Assembly: GCF_050908995.1 (NCBI RefSeq)
Contig: NC_135122.1
Location: forward strand, 12,874,501-12,938,500
From: Andrena cerasifolii
Taxonomy: Eukaryota > Arthropoda > Insecta > Hymenoptera > Andrenidae
Length of the DNA stretch: 64,000 nucleotides
Direction: 5' to 3'
Below are positions 47,196 through 58,123 of this stretch, one piece after another. Numbering within the stretch: the stretch's first letter is position 1; each line of letters opens with the position of its first letter. Position numbers and translations under genes: made by a program. The notes beneath the pieces are model-generated. The model ran no database searches. It was not told the origin of the DNA and saw only the letters and a list, made by a program, of their open reading frames with translations.

Positions 47196-49869
47196 AAAAT
47201 GGCACACGCGCCTGCTATCATCCTCAAAGCTCTCCCCCGTGATTCGCATGCACGGGAAACCCTTCCGTCCACTTATCGCAGCCAGCGAAGAAAGTCTCTT
47301 TGTAAAATATTCATGCGACCTTGCGGGGGAAAAAAATTATGCGATCCTATCGGGCCCGCGATATGTAAAAAAGATGAAGTTGGACGTGTCGCGTTCAGTG
47401 TCGTAGGAACCACACGTGTATCCAGATGATGTCAGTTGATAGCGTTGGCGGCTAGGTCTCCTTCAACTATACAAGGCTTTTTATACTCGAAAGTGGAGGA
47501 ATTTGATTTTCGCAAATTCGTCGAGGAAGCTTTCAGACAGTAATCATCACAATCCTCGTCGACTCTTCCTACTCCATAGCTTCGCAAATCAAGCGAACTT
47601 ACTGCTACCCTCTTCGAGCTGAAATTTCAATATTACTAATTACCAGCAAGTGGGGCGCGAAGCCCAATCGCGTGAAACCGTCCCGAAGCGGTAAAAGAAA
47701 CGTCAGTGGAGGGCAAAGACACACGGAGCGCGTGCACGAAGTGAAGCAAGCTCGCAGTTCGCAACGCGGTGGTTGCACGGCGTGTATGCAAGCAAAGTGA
47801 GTTATGGAGTAACGAGCGAGGCTGACGAGCCAAGCCAGCCAGCAAGCCGGGGCTCGGAATACGCGAACGCGCTTTCCACATGCATACAGCCGCGCACTAG
47901 CGAGCCGGCTTGCTCGCGGGATCGTGCTCTCTGCGCGTACACGTACGAGCCCCTGCCGCCGGCCCAAGAACTTATCTGTGGAAGCGGGAAACGCAATAGA
48001 AGTAATAACATCCCTTATTACGACGTTACACGCGATACAGGATCGCGAGTTCGTGTTTCACGAGCGTACCGCGTCGACCGTGCACCCGTTCCCTGTACTT
48101 AGCTCACCTACCTTCGTTTGCGCGCGCACACATGCGCGGGCAGCCCTGCATTTGCATCTCCGAATAACGTACGCGACCGCGCGGCTAGTTATCTATCCAT
48201 AAATAAGCACGCGTGACAACGGCTAAGTAGCCGTGTGCGTTACGTATTTAATTCCCGCTGCTTCCTTGGCCCCTAGGATATCTTCCTAATGCGGCTTCAT
48301 ACGCGGACGCCGGGTAATTTGCCCCCGCGAGTGTGTGCGCGGGATCCTGACGCGAGGTCCCCGTAATGCTCGGCTCCCGCATACCTTTCACGCCGCGGAT
48401 GTATGCGAATGCACTCGAGTGCACTCAGTGTTAGCCGAGCAACGCGCAGTCGCTTGCTTCTCGCTTAGCTGGCTCACCTGTCACGGCTGCAAACAGCATG
48501 GAGAACAGTTTCATAACGAACAATAAGTCGAACGAATTGTCGGCCTGCGCGAGGGCTCGACTCCGACCGACGACCCAGAAAATCTGCACCCGGCCATGGG
48601 AAATTATCGTACAAATGTAGAAACGCGCAACGATTACCGCGGACACGGAGGATTCGTTAGCCAGATTCGGGCAGAAACATTCGGGATGGAATTACTGCAG
48701 ACAGCGGAACAACGGCCGCGTGCGCGTTAACATTTCTCCAGATTATATTGTACATGACTGCGTACAGCTTTTACGTGTGTATTTCTAGCAGATGGAAGGA
48801 ATATATTTGGCCGGGTGGCGAGGGCAGCGCGCACACACTCTCGCCCGGGATTAATATAGTATAAAGCAAGCCGCAAATATGTATAAGTACACGGTGGAAC
48901 GTTTACGTGAAATATTTGCTCGGCGCCGGTGCGTGCGTACCGACCGCGACGCTCGCTGGCAATCGCCGCTGAAGAGGGTTGATGAATTTGTCGGGAAACG
49001 GAGGGGGGAGGGTGGTAGCAGGGGCGTCGTGTTCGGGGGTGCGTTCTTCCACACCGGGAGGTCGAGATTTCGCTAGCGGGAAAACGAAGGACTACCGGCT
49101 GCTGCTGTGTATATACACACAGCTCCGTGCAACGCGAGGAAAGGGGTGGCTTCCAACCCCCTTCAAAGGGCCCTCCGACGTTTCTGATAAAATCCACCCC
49201 GGTTCAGAGAGGGTGGCTCCTGGTGGCTTGCGCTCGTGGAAAATTCTTGCTCTCGCGCGCGGGTGCGGCTGAACAACTGTATCGACGCGTGTAATATCAC
49301 CGGAGGGTACTAATTAGTTGCGCGCGCGTCGCGGCACCGAGCTCGGAACAACAAGAGTATCGCGTCGGTGTTGGGGTGTGCGGGTGTGTTCGCTAGAGAT
49401 GATTTTCCGTTTGTTTTTCCTCCCCTGGTTTTTCGTTAAGTGGTCTAGACATCTCGTTATTTCTTCGCGAATTCGTAATAATTTCCTCTCTATCTCGGCT
49501 GCCGGCTGCTTTCGCCCAGCATGGCCCCTGCCTCTCGGAAAAATTGTTTCAGCCCGATTGAATCTCGGTGGGACGACGAGGCTGGTCGATTTTCAGTCGA
49601 TTCCCTGCAACTTCGCTGGAACGGTTCCTTTTATTCGTGCCTCGTAAAAACAGCAGTTCCACGATTCTTACAAGCGCCAAGCACCCACCGCGCCGCTTCG
49701 CCCTTCGAGCCGCGGAAATTCTAAGGGCCTACTAGAGGGATAATAAATCAGTGGACGGACGGTTATCCCCTTAGCCTTCGTAATATCGCGATATTTAGGT
49801 AGCTCTGAGCATGACAGTTTTATTGTCTATCGGGCGAGAGGTCGGGGAAGAATATTCATTCCGCGGGTA

Positions 49870-49990
49870 GGGTAGACCGGGAGCGGTAGTAACACTTCGA
49901 CTTTCGAATACGATTACGCATAAACTATTACAGTTACAACAAAAGTTTTTACAGGAACAAAAATTCTCTCTGCCAGGTTATCATAAGCTT
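49870..49990 (+). mobile_element. Solo left end of a GGGTA-type element
   Basis: TA at 49,868-49,869 precedes GGGTAGACCGGGAGCGGTAG and TAACAC. This nearly matches the right end of the element at 11.0 kb read inward (GGGTAGACCGGGGGCGATAG TAACAC). AT-rich sequence continues for about 100 bp and no matching right end follows, so it is truncated. Confidence 0.6.
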
Positions 49991-52944
49991 CGATTCGTTT
50001 TGGAGTTAAGAAAAAGAATACGCTGGGAGCGTCGCGACCACGGAGCCCCTCGGAATACGAGAATAAGGAGGCATCGAGCAAAGGGGAATAGGGGGTATGG
50101 GAGACAGAGAGGAAGCCAGTGGATAAATCAGTCGGAAAGCGCTTCGTTTAGCCGTGATATCGTGGTATCCTCGAGGATCTTGTTGGCGGAAGGGATTCTA
50201 TTGCGTTCCAACGGCATCGAGCCGAGTAGCGTCAGCAAAGGCGCGCCTCGAATCTCGATCTACTTATTCCATTGAGGGGTGGAGGACACCCCCATCTCCT
50301 CGGCGTACTTCCCTGCGTCGCCCTGGAATTTAGAGGCAAATTTCTTTTCCGCCTTCTTCCACTACTTTCCCTCTTGCTCCCTGGAGTTCTCGCATACCCG
50401 TTTCCCTCTCTCGGATGTCTGCGATGGTCTCGCTCTATCTTAGCAGCGTTTCCCGTCGCGTTTTATTGCATCGCCGCCTCCCTCGCGATCATCGATATCC
50501 GACGCAAACAGCTGTAAACTTCCATCAAGCTTCCTCGCCCCATGCCGAGCTGCATCCGCGTTCCTCCATCCTCCGGGCCAGCAGCCGCTTCCCTTTTTGC
50601 ACACGCGTCTGAACTTGATCCACGCCGCGTCTTCTCGCGACGAATCCGCCCCGGCGCGCTGTCGCGTCGCGCGGAATTATTTCGAGCACGCCAGATTAGA
50701 GTTATTCGGCTGGAAGCGATTGGATGTCGAGCGGTGATCGATGGAAATGGGACGCCTGATTGCTCTCGAATATTCTTCCCGACGAGTCTAGCCGAAGCCG
50801 AAACGAGAATTTGGCCCCCTCCTTCGACGAGCCGCCGCTGCAACGACGTCTTGGGAAAATAATTTCCACTTTCACGTGCCAGCGGTAATCGTTCCCGAGT
50901 ATTAGAATCTCGCACCTACGTTTCGTCCACGACCCAGATACCTTAATTGGCCGGAGCTCTCTTGCCCAGCAGATTCAGGGTAATCAATTCTTTCTCTTCC
51001 TAAACGCAGTCTCTCGTGGCGAGGAATGGTAATAGCCATTGGAGAGGATCGGTAATCTCGGCTGATGAAAGAACGGCTCGCGACGCCTTAGCTATTCAAA
51101 CGCTTTAAGGAAACCTATCAATTATATTAAGTAGCTATAGAGGGACGCCGATACTCTGCGAGATTAGAGCAATGCACGTTATTATTTGAATAATTCGAGG
51201 GTATCTGCGGCGCGGTAATGAGGGGTCTGCATCCCGAAGGTCGAGGCGCGTCTCGGTTTCCCGGGAAGTGGATTTCTATGCTGGCGAACGAGTTGGACAA
51301 GTTGAACGGAAGCGGAGTACGACGTCGTCCTTCGGAATGCCGGCGTTTCCAACCTCTTCGCGACAAGCCAGTCACGATTGTCGTTTTCTTCAAGCGCTCC
51401 GCCGGCAGAAGCTCACGAGGATATGTATTAATAACGCCGCAGCCCGGATTCGTAACCGCGACAGGGGAATAAAGTCGTATAAGGCTGGAGATTGTTTTAT
51501 GCCAAGGAGCAGGCGTCTAATTAATTGGACTAGTTGCGAGCGGGTAACAAAGGAGAGGGAAGCTTCATCGCGCTGACGCGGTCGACGACACCCGCGGCTT
51601 TCATTATTATCGGTGTCGATGAACTTTCTAGACGCGCAATTCTTCGACCGCGGTCCAAATGAAAATTGGAAGGCGAGCCGACGCTGCTTTTTAACACCCG
51701 CCTCTTCCCCCGTCGCTCGTCTTTTGACATCGCGATGCTCGCTAGCTCCGCGGCGCCGCGACGACCGTGACAAGGAAAACGGTGTATTTTTAACGAGCAA
51801 CTCAGCCGTACCAGATGCTCCTCGGATATTCTTCCCCTCGTTGTCATCTCGGCTTTGCGCGTTTCCCTTAGCCAGTTAAGAAACCTCGCGTCATGGAAAA
51901 TCCGCTGCCTTGGACCTCTCCGCAAGAATTTCCCCTCGTAATTTGTCATTGGGCCAACCTTCGCGTCTCGATCTCCTGGTTTCCGCGTTGAAACGTCTGC
52001 CTTGAGGCTTCTACACCCTGCCGCGGTAAATTAGAAGGGCCGAATGAGAAAATCAGAAACGAGAACAGGGAGATGTAGTTAGCTGTACTGGGTACGGCGC
52101 AGGAACAGTTGGAAATTCGCAACGCGTGGTTGAAAGGCGTATAAGCCGCGATATATTAGAATTTCCTGGCTTGGAACATGGTTGGTTCGCAAGCTAGACT
52201 CTCCGGAGACCGAGTCCGCGGCAACGAAAGGTGAGAGATCCCTTAACGACCTTTCTGCGGCGAGAGTGCTTCGCTGGATCGGGAAATCTTTAAATAAAAC
52301 ACTTTTAGCGGGCCGCTGGTTTGGCATCGATGGCCCTTCGGTGTACTTTAAGCGCTGTTCCTCGGCCTCGAAGAGAAATGAGCCCCATAAAGAAGTCCCT
52401 CGGCCGTTTTCACGCGAGAAAGAGAGACTGTCCTCCCTTTTCCCCGGCACACCTTAAATCCCCGTCTTCGATACAGCTGCTGTCGGCCATGGAAATCGAT
52501 TCGAATCGGAACCGGCTCCTCCACGACTCGGTTGCTTCTTCTTAATTAATTCGGGGGGGGGGAGGGGGGTGGCAGTGGCCGAATCAGTCGCACCTAGCCG
52601 CCATTCCGCACCCTCGTCTCCACGGAGTTTTCCTACCCTTGGAGATTTACGGAAGGATTAACCGGAAAGGTAATCTATTAATTCAGCTCGTGGAGGTCTG
52701 AGCGGTTGTGTGAGAAATTGAACGTTACTCCATGGGCGCCCAGAGTGGTCGATGCTTTTTGTCACGCGAATGTCCGTGCGTGGAGGTTTGCCTCGCATCC
52801 CATTCTGCTTCCTCGGATTACTGACGCACGTGGGAGAGGGGAAAAAGATCGATCTGTTTGTTACGAAACCTTGAGCAAAGGTACCGCGCCACGATCCTTC
52901 GCGTTTCATGGAACCAAGGGACGTAGAACTCCTGCCACGCGTTA
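49991..52944. other. GC-rich non-coding stretch
   Basis: No supportable exon or RNA gene. It contains one long G tract near 52.56 kb. Confidence 0.5.
52553..52571 (+). repeat. G tract
   Basis: Ten G, one A, six G, then TGG. Such a run can form a G-quadruplex; no nearby gene suggests a role. Confidence 0.8.
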
Positions 52945-53018
52945 GGGTAGGGGAAACAGCTGTCAGCTGTTATTAACCTTACCATTTAAAGCTACTTAAA
53001 ACTTACATAAACGTACCC
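52945..53018. mobile_element. Possible 74-bp remnant with GGGTA ends
   Basis: TA, GGGTAGGGGAAACAGC at the left and GTACCC, TA at the right. Only the first five bases of the ends match, and AACAGCTGTCAGCTGTT is a palindrome just inside. It could be an internally deleted copy or chance. Confidence 0.3.
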
Positions 53019-54740
53019 TAGATGAAAATCGTCCTAGGATCTGCATGTCGCGCGCGCCATCCTTTCAACCAAATCTCGCGAATCAGCCTTCGAAACGATT
53101 CCCCCTTCGCGACCCCGTTCACCATCAAAATTTCGAGTGCCTCCTCTCGAGATGATTCCGCTCTCTCTCGGCTTCGGCGTTCATCGAGCCGACATCTAAT
53201 CCATAAGCAGCCGTGCGTAACGGAGTTGTGGGACGCGATAATAACCTGCGACGCGGCAATTAAATTCCGTGGAATCGTTTAGTGGCCCATAAATCTTTCT
53301 TCCGGCGTTATAGAAGGGAAAAGAAGTGGCCGGAAAGGGGTGCGAGCGGGGCAGCCTTAAATCCGTTAATGGGTTTACAAACGTGCGAAGCCCGCGGAGA
53401 CGGCCGCCAGACCGTCGGAACATATTTCCTTGGGCGTCGAATGATTTGTGGCGGCGAAAATAGGCGGGCATGGAAAAGCGGCGGCGGCCTCATCGGTCCA
53501 AACACGTTTCTCGCCTCCCGTCCCGTGTATCGTCGGTGATTTGTCACACGATATAAATCCTGGGGAATTTGGAAGCACTTCGAGAAGCTGCAGTACGTGG
53601 ACAGTGGATTTAATGTTTCGAGTCTCATCGAGAGATACGGGTAGCTGGATGCTTAACGTTTGGCGCTTCAATGTTATCCAGCGAGACGCTTCCTCGTTTC
53701 ATTAACCGCTCCCTTCTCAACTTCATGCTTTATACAAGTGGAACATTCGATACTAATGAGTACTAGACAACAGAGCTGCGCGCACTCCTTTGTTCCCAGT
53801 GTTATAAGCTGTAAAAGGGTCGGGACAAGGGAATATTGCTGTGATATAAAGAAGGATCGTTATCCCGGAGGGTTCATCAGTCTAGAGTAGCTTTCTGGAA
53901 TATCGGCATTAAAGTTTACAACTCCTGTTCGCCGGCTCTCTCAGCGAGCACCACTTCCAACAAATTGTTCGTCGACAGGTTATACACACGTCAATTACCT
54001 GGTGGCATCGATCGTGGAAAAGGAATGGAAGCACAATTCTGCGATTGTCTGAAAATGGAGGGAAATTACAGTCGCGGGGATAGAGTTGGGGAACGAGAAC
54101 GGGAGACACTTTATCTGCATTTTGCATCGGCGAGCCGCCATCGACTTCGTACGCGGCCGGGCAATTGACCATTGCTCGCGAGGCGAATCGCAAATGAAAG
54201 AGGGTAGGCAAAGGAGACCCGACAATTTCGTTGTTGCCTTTTTCTTCGCTCCACGGAAAACCCATTATCCGCGGCGCCAATCTGCATGCTCGCCCCGGTG
54301 CGAAGAAAGCGGCGAGGATGGCTCGCGGTAAAGGTGACCATTCGGTAACCGGGAACGAATCAAAACGGGGCACTCTCGCGGTCGATACCCGATTGCAGCC
54401 GGAAATTGCGCCCTCAGCCCTGTCTTGCTGCATCGTACCCGATTCTTCTAATCCCGTTAATCCGGGGATGCTCGTGGATCACCGCGATCCGCGATTAAAG
54501 CGGCTCTCGAATGGCCCCCCTGGCTCGGTCTTTATCGCTCCTCGCATCGTTCGCGAACGATCGCGTGTCGGCGAGTTCTTTTCGCGAATCACCCGGACGA
54601 AATTCCCCGCTGGTGGTGCCGGCGCAAGCGGGCGGCTGATATCGACGCAAAGCGCGAAGAAAACGAGGGGGTTGCTCGGAGAAAAAGCGCTGAGTAAACG
54701 CGACGTGTACGCGGGCTGAGAATGAAAGACGCGTGCACAG
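53019..54740. other. GC-rich non-coding stretch
   Basis: I see no exon, RNA gene or repeat that can be supported. It ends at the 8-bp target duplication of the hAT-like element. Confidence 0.5.
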
Positions 54741-55445
54741 TAGGGTGGAACGAAATATTGGTGCAAAATATTTTTTTATTATTCATGACCTCTAATAGTG
54801 GGCAAAAGTTGCCTTTCATAAAGTTATTTAAGCTGTGAAAGTTTGATCTTGATCGATAAATTTTTTAAGGTGCCGCAAACCAGTCAAAAGTCACACAATC
54901 AGTAAATGTGAATTTTTGAATGGCCAGATAATATACTGAAATTTATATTATAGTGATTGTGTTGTTCTTTTTGTGTTTTATCATAATTTTATCAAAGAGT
55001 TTTCTTACAAATGACAACACTTACAAAAAAAAAATGTATATTTTTGTACTTTTATTGTATTATTAAAACACGGATCCAACCAATTGGTGGAGCCATAAAA
55101 AGCATCTATCTCTGTGTTTAATTTTAACGTTTTACAATAGTGGTTGCACAAAATAAGATATAATATCAAGGACTTGGAGTTAATTTCATTACTATTAAAC
55201 ACAAGAGCCTTCAGCTTCGAACCTCAATGCTTGAACCTCGAACTTCGAGAGCTCGAGCTTCGTATGATATTAGCCTTAAAGGCTGAGTCATTAAGGTTAA
55301 GGCTTAAAGCTTTGAAGATTCGAGCTTTATACAACACTAGTGTGAGCTATGCAAGCTACGACTGAATAAATATCCATTTTATACTTTTCAACCAGCATTA
55401 TGAATAGTAAAGAAATATTTTGCCCCTATATTTCGTTCCACCCTA
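54741..55445. mobile_element. hAT-like non-autonomous DNA element
   Basis: The ends TAGGGTGGAACGAAATAT match exactly over 18 bp and continue with similarity (GCAAAATATTT) to about 44 bp. The element is bounded by an 8-bp direct repeat, GTGCACAG, at 54,733-54,740 and 55,446-55,453. hAT transposons make 8-bp duplications, usually with T at position 2 and A at position 7, as here, and have ends of the type T/CA-purine-N-G. The 705-bp element has no transposase. Its interior contains the AGCTCGAG-type word array shared with 10.4 kb. Confidence 0.85.
55200..55336 (-). repeat. CTTCGA/CTCGAG word array inside the hAT-like element
   Basis: About 135 bp of irregular CTTCGAA, GAGCTCGAGC, CTTAAAGG and related words. 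On the minus strand it begins TAGTGTTGTATAAAG, like the array start at 10,374. Confidence 0.65.
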
Positions 55446-56940
55446 GTGCACAGTGCTCACACGTCCATGGCGGAAAATAGCGGGCACGCGTGCGCCCGTC
55501 ACTTATCAACGCTCGGTAAAACGGGGGGCAAATAAAAAAAAAAAGAGGGTCGGAGAGAGGAGAGAAGTGGCGATAACACGGTGTGCAATTCCTTCTCGGC
55601 CGCGTGCACAGATTCTCCGTGCACAGGTCGGGCTCTCTTTCTCTCGCGGCCCTCTCTGGCGCGGAACCGCCGTCCCGCGCATTGTTGATGTTTCAAGATA
55701 AATACCAGATACAGACTACAATGCGACCCCCGTCTGTACTTTGTAGGTAATTAATTACCAGCCATTGTCCGTCACCGGCAGTAACGTATACGTTATATCA
55801 GCGAGCCGTCAACGGTCGTCGCCGGCGCTATCGCGCCACGAGATTCCATTGTCCTTAACTATTATTCCCGCCGGTGGCAATACCGTACATGGGCCCGATG
55901 ATAATGCTCGCGACCGGATCGAAATCACCGGGAGCAACATTCCTGCGCCGTTCCGTCCTCCTCTACTTTCTTCGTGCCCCCTGTCGGCGTCGGTGGAATC
56001 GCGGGGCCGCGACGCGACGCGACGCCTCCCGTTGCCCCGCGGTCGCTTTCGATAAAATAACTAACGCCGTTGCGCCAGGCACGCCGATGGATTTCCCATT
56101 GTATCCGCGTTAGAAGGGGAAATACGAGAAGAAAGGCATCGATCCCGTTGGTATTTCACCCGGGCAGGAATCCTTCGGCGAATTTACGAACGATCTCGGT
56201 AGAGAGACAATGGGCGCCTTCCGATTATCTGTTGGCGCAGTGGGGATGCGATTAGCGGGGTTGTTGCAGGAAAGGAGGCTCTTTGCTTTATTGTTACAGA
56301 AGTTAACGATTGATTAGTGTAACGAAGGTGTTCTCGTTTACTCTCTTGGGATTCTTACGAGAGCACCGACGGCGAGGATTTCACTGTCGGTGACTAAATC
56401 GCAGAAGCGCAATTTCTAGGGGCAATCGTTGGCTCTCGATAAGAAAGGGCCGGAAGCATTAGGGGGAACGTATTCACGGCACTGTCCCGGAAGTGTTCGG
56501 TAAGAGGAACATCTGTAACCGCGGCCGAAGGTCGGAAATTCCCGGTGCATTGCCGGCCAATCGTGTGTGCAGCGTGGAAACTCGTCGCCTGCTCGCCTAA
56601 TGCACGAAGCACGGCCGCAATGCAGCCGTGTTTCGTGCGAGGCGAGTGTGCGGCTGGCACCTTTTCCGCCTCCTTCGTCTCCTACGACTTCCTCGCCCTT
56701 TCCTGCCGCCGCCGTTACACCGTTACCGCAACCTCGATGCACGAATGGTCAGATTGAAATCAAAGTCCCTGCGAAACGCCTTGGCGGAAGGTGGATGGCG
56801 AGAATGCGCGGTTCCCTTGTTCCATCGGTCGCGGATAAGTCTACGTGCGACTTTGGGTGTTGAGTTCCTCCGTTATCTTCACACGCCGATGATTAGAGTA
56901 AATTTCTATGATCAGATTTATATTATTCATATTGAATATA
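55446..56940. other. GC-rich stretch with a strong hairpin
   Basis: No supportable protein-coding exon. It contains the hairpin at 56,584-56,654 and turns AT-rich after 56,880, just before the next element. Confidence 0.5.
56584..56654 (+). other. 71-nt GC-rich hairpin, possible structured RNA
   Basis: Pairs run 56,592-56,598 with 56,640-56,646, 56,602-56,608 with 56,632-56,638, and 56,609-56,615 with 56,625-56,631, separated by one 3-to-1 internal loop. Four more Watson-Crick and three wobble pairs extend the base to 56,584/56,654. The stem words are CTCGCCT, GCACGAAGCACGGC and their complements. The length suits a microRNA precursor, but the apical loop (at most 9 nt) is small and no known microRNA is recognised. 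There is no evidence of transcription. Confidence 0.4.
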
Positions 56941-58123
56941 GGGTAAGTCCGGGTGAGATGGTCATATTTTCGTTTGAAGCCTCCTACAGCCAACCTGTTT
57001 GAAATAAAGCAACGAAAATGATGTAGAACAAAACTTCAATCCTTTGTCTACATATCCGTTAATATCAATAAACGAAAAATTATTATTTAATACAAAAATT
57101 TCACAAATTAAAAAAAGTGTCATTGCCCATCTCTCCCTTGTCCGGGAGAGATAGGCATATATATCTTTCAGGCTAACAAGTTGTGTATCTTACCTAGTTA
57201 TCACAGATCCTATCTAGTTTTCGTCCACTTTTGTTGATGTCCGCTCAAAACTTCTTTGGGCTTTTGCTGTGAGTCGTCTAACCCGCATGTTTGACACATA
57301 GTGCCAAACGCTTTTTTGTTTCAAAATAATTTTCTCCGCATCCTCTGCAATTATTAATGTCAAAGGCAGACTCTTGAACGGAATCACATTTATTGCCAAA
57401 TTTTATTTTCTTAGGGGTCTTTTGTTGTTTTAATTATTTTTCTGCCTTTGTCCTGTCTCTCATTTTTCGAGTGTTAATATCTGTTTGCGACGTTAATAAT
57501 TTTCCCGGTTGTTTGACGCGATTCCGAGTGGGGAACTTTTGATCGGCACAGGAACGATATCTTCCAAAACTTGGGTTCGCGTACGTTCTTCATCAATTTC
57601 AGCAGCAGGACTCGTTAGTAAATACCATATTAGATTGACCGGGATCATTGCTAGGACCATTCTAGGCTATACCCACAAAAACAAACTTCAAAATATCTGA
57701 AATTACATCAAATACAGTTATGCGCATCTCTCCCGAACAAAAATTGACCATCTCTCCCTTAAAGCCCTCATAAGATGATCATTCCCATTTCACTTAGACT
57801 AACAAACGGAACCCTGAATACTTTACGGTTAAAAATACTGTGAACAATACACTTTCGAAAATACATCTTGAGAACTAAAAATATTCAGCATAAATAACAG
57901 AAGCAAGGCGACCAAAATATAGATCAAACATTTTGAAGCACTAGCTTAAATTTCACAGCGGATTTGCAAGCCTTTAAAAACGTTCTATTCCAACAGTTTT
58001 AACTAAGAATGGCTTGTCTATAAGACTTTGTGCCCACGTGGACGCAGCGCATCTGGCGTTTCATTCTAAAAAATACTGTCACTGCCAATCTCTCCCGTAT
58101 GACCATCTCACTCTGACTTACCC
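56941..58123. mobile_element. GGGTA-type non-autonomous DNA element (F)
   Basis: TA flanks both ends. The terminal inverted repeat matches at 24 of 26 positions; the left begins GGGTAAGTCCGGGTGAGATG and continues GTCATA. The ATCTC box is doubled at the right (GCCAATCTC at 58,084 and GACCATCTC at 58,101), 17 bp apart. Internal copies of CCATCTCTCC lie at 57,127 (within a hairpin that closes with GGGAGAGATAGG) and 57,748, with a GCATCTCTCC variant at 57,724. The interior is AT-rich and non-coding. Confidence 0.85.

Larger units (their letters stand above)
40055..49869. other. Long GC-rich non-coding stretch
   Basis: Nearly 10 kb without a mobile element or supportable exon. It holds GA, CT and ATT microsatellites, annotated separately. 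The 302-codon open frame at 40,490-41,398 has no recognisable domain and overlaps open antisense frames. A T-rich patch lies at 43,065-43,170. Confidence 0.5.
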
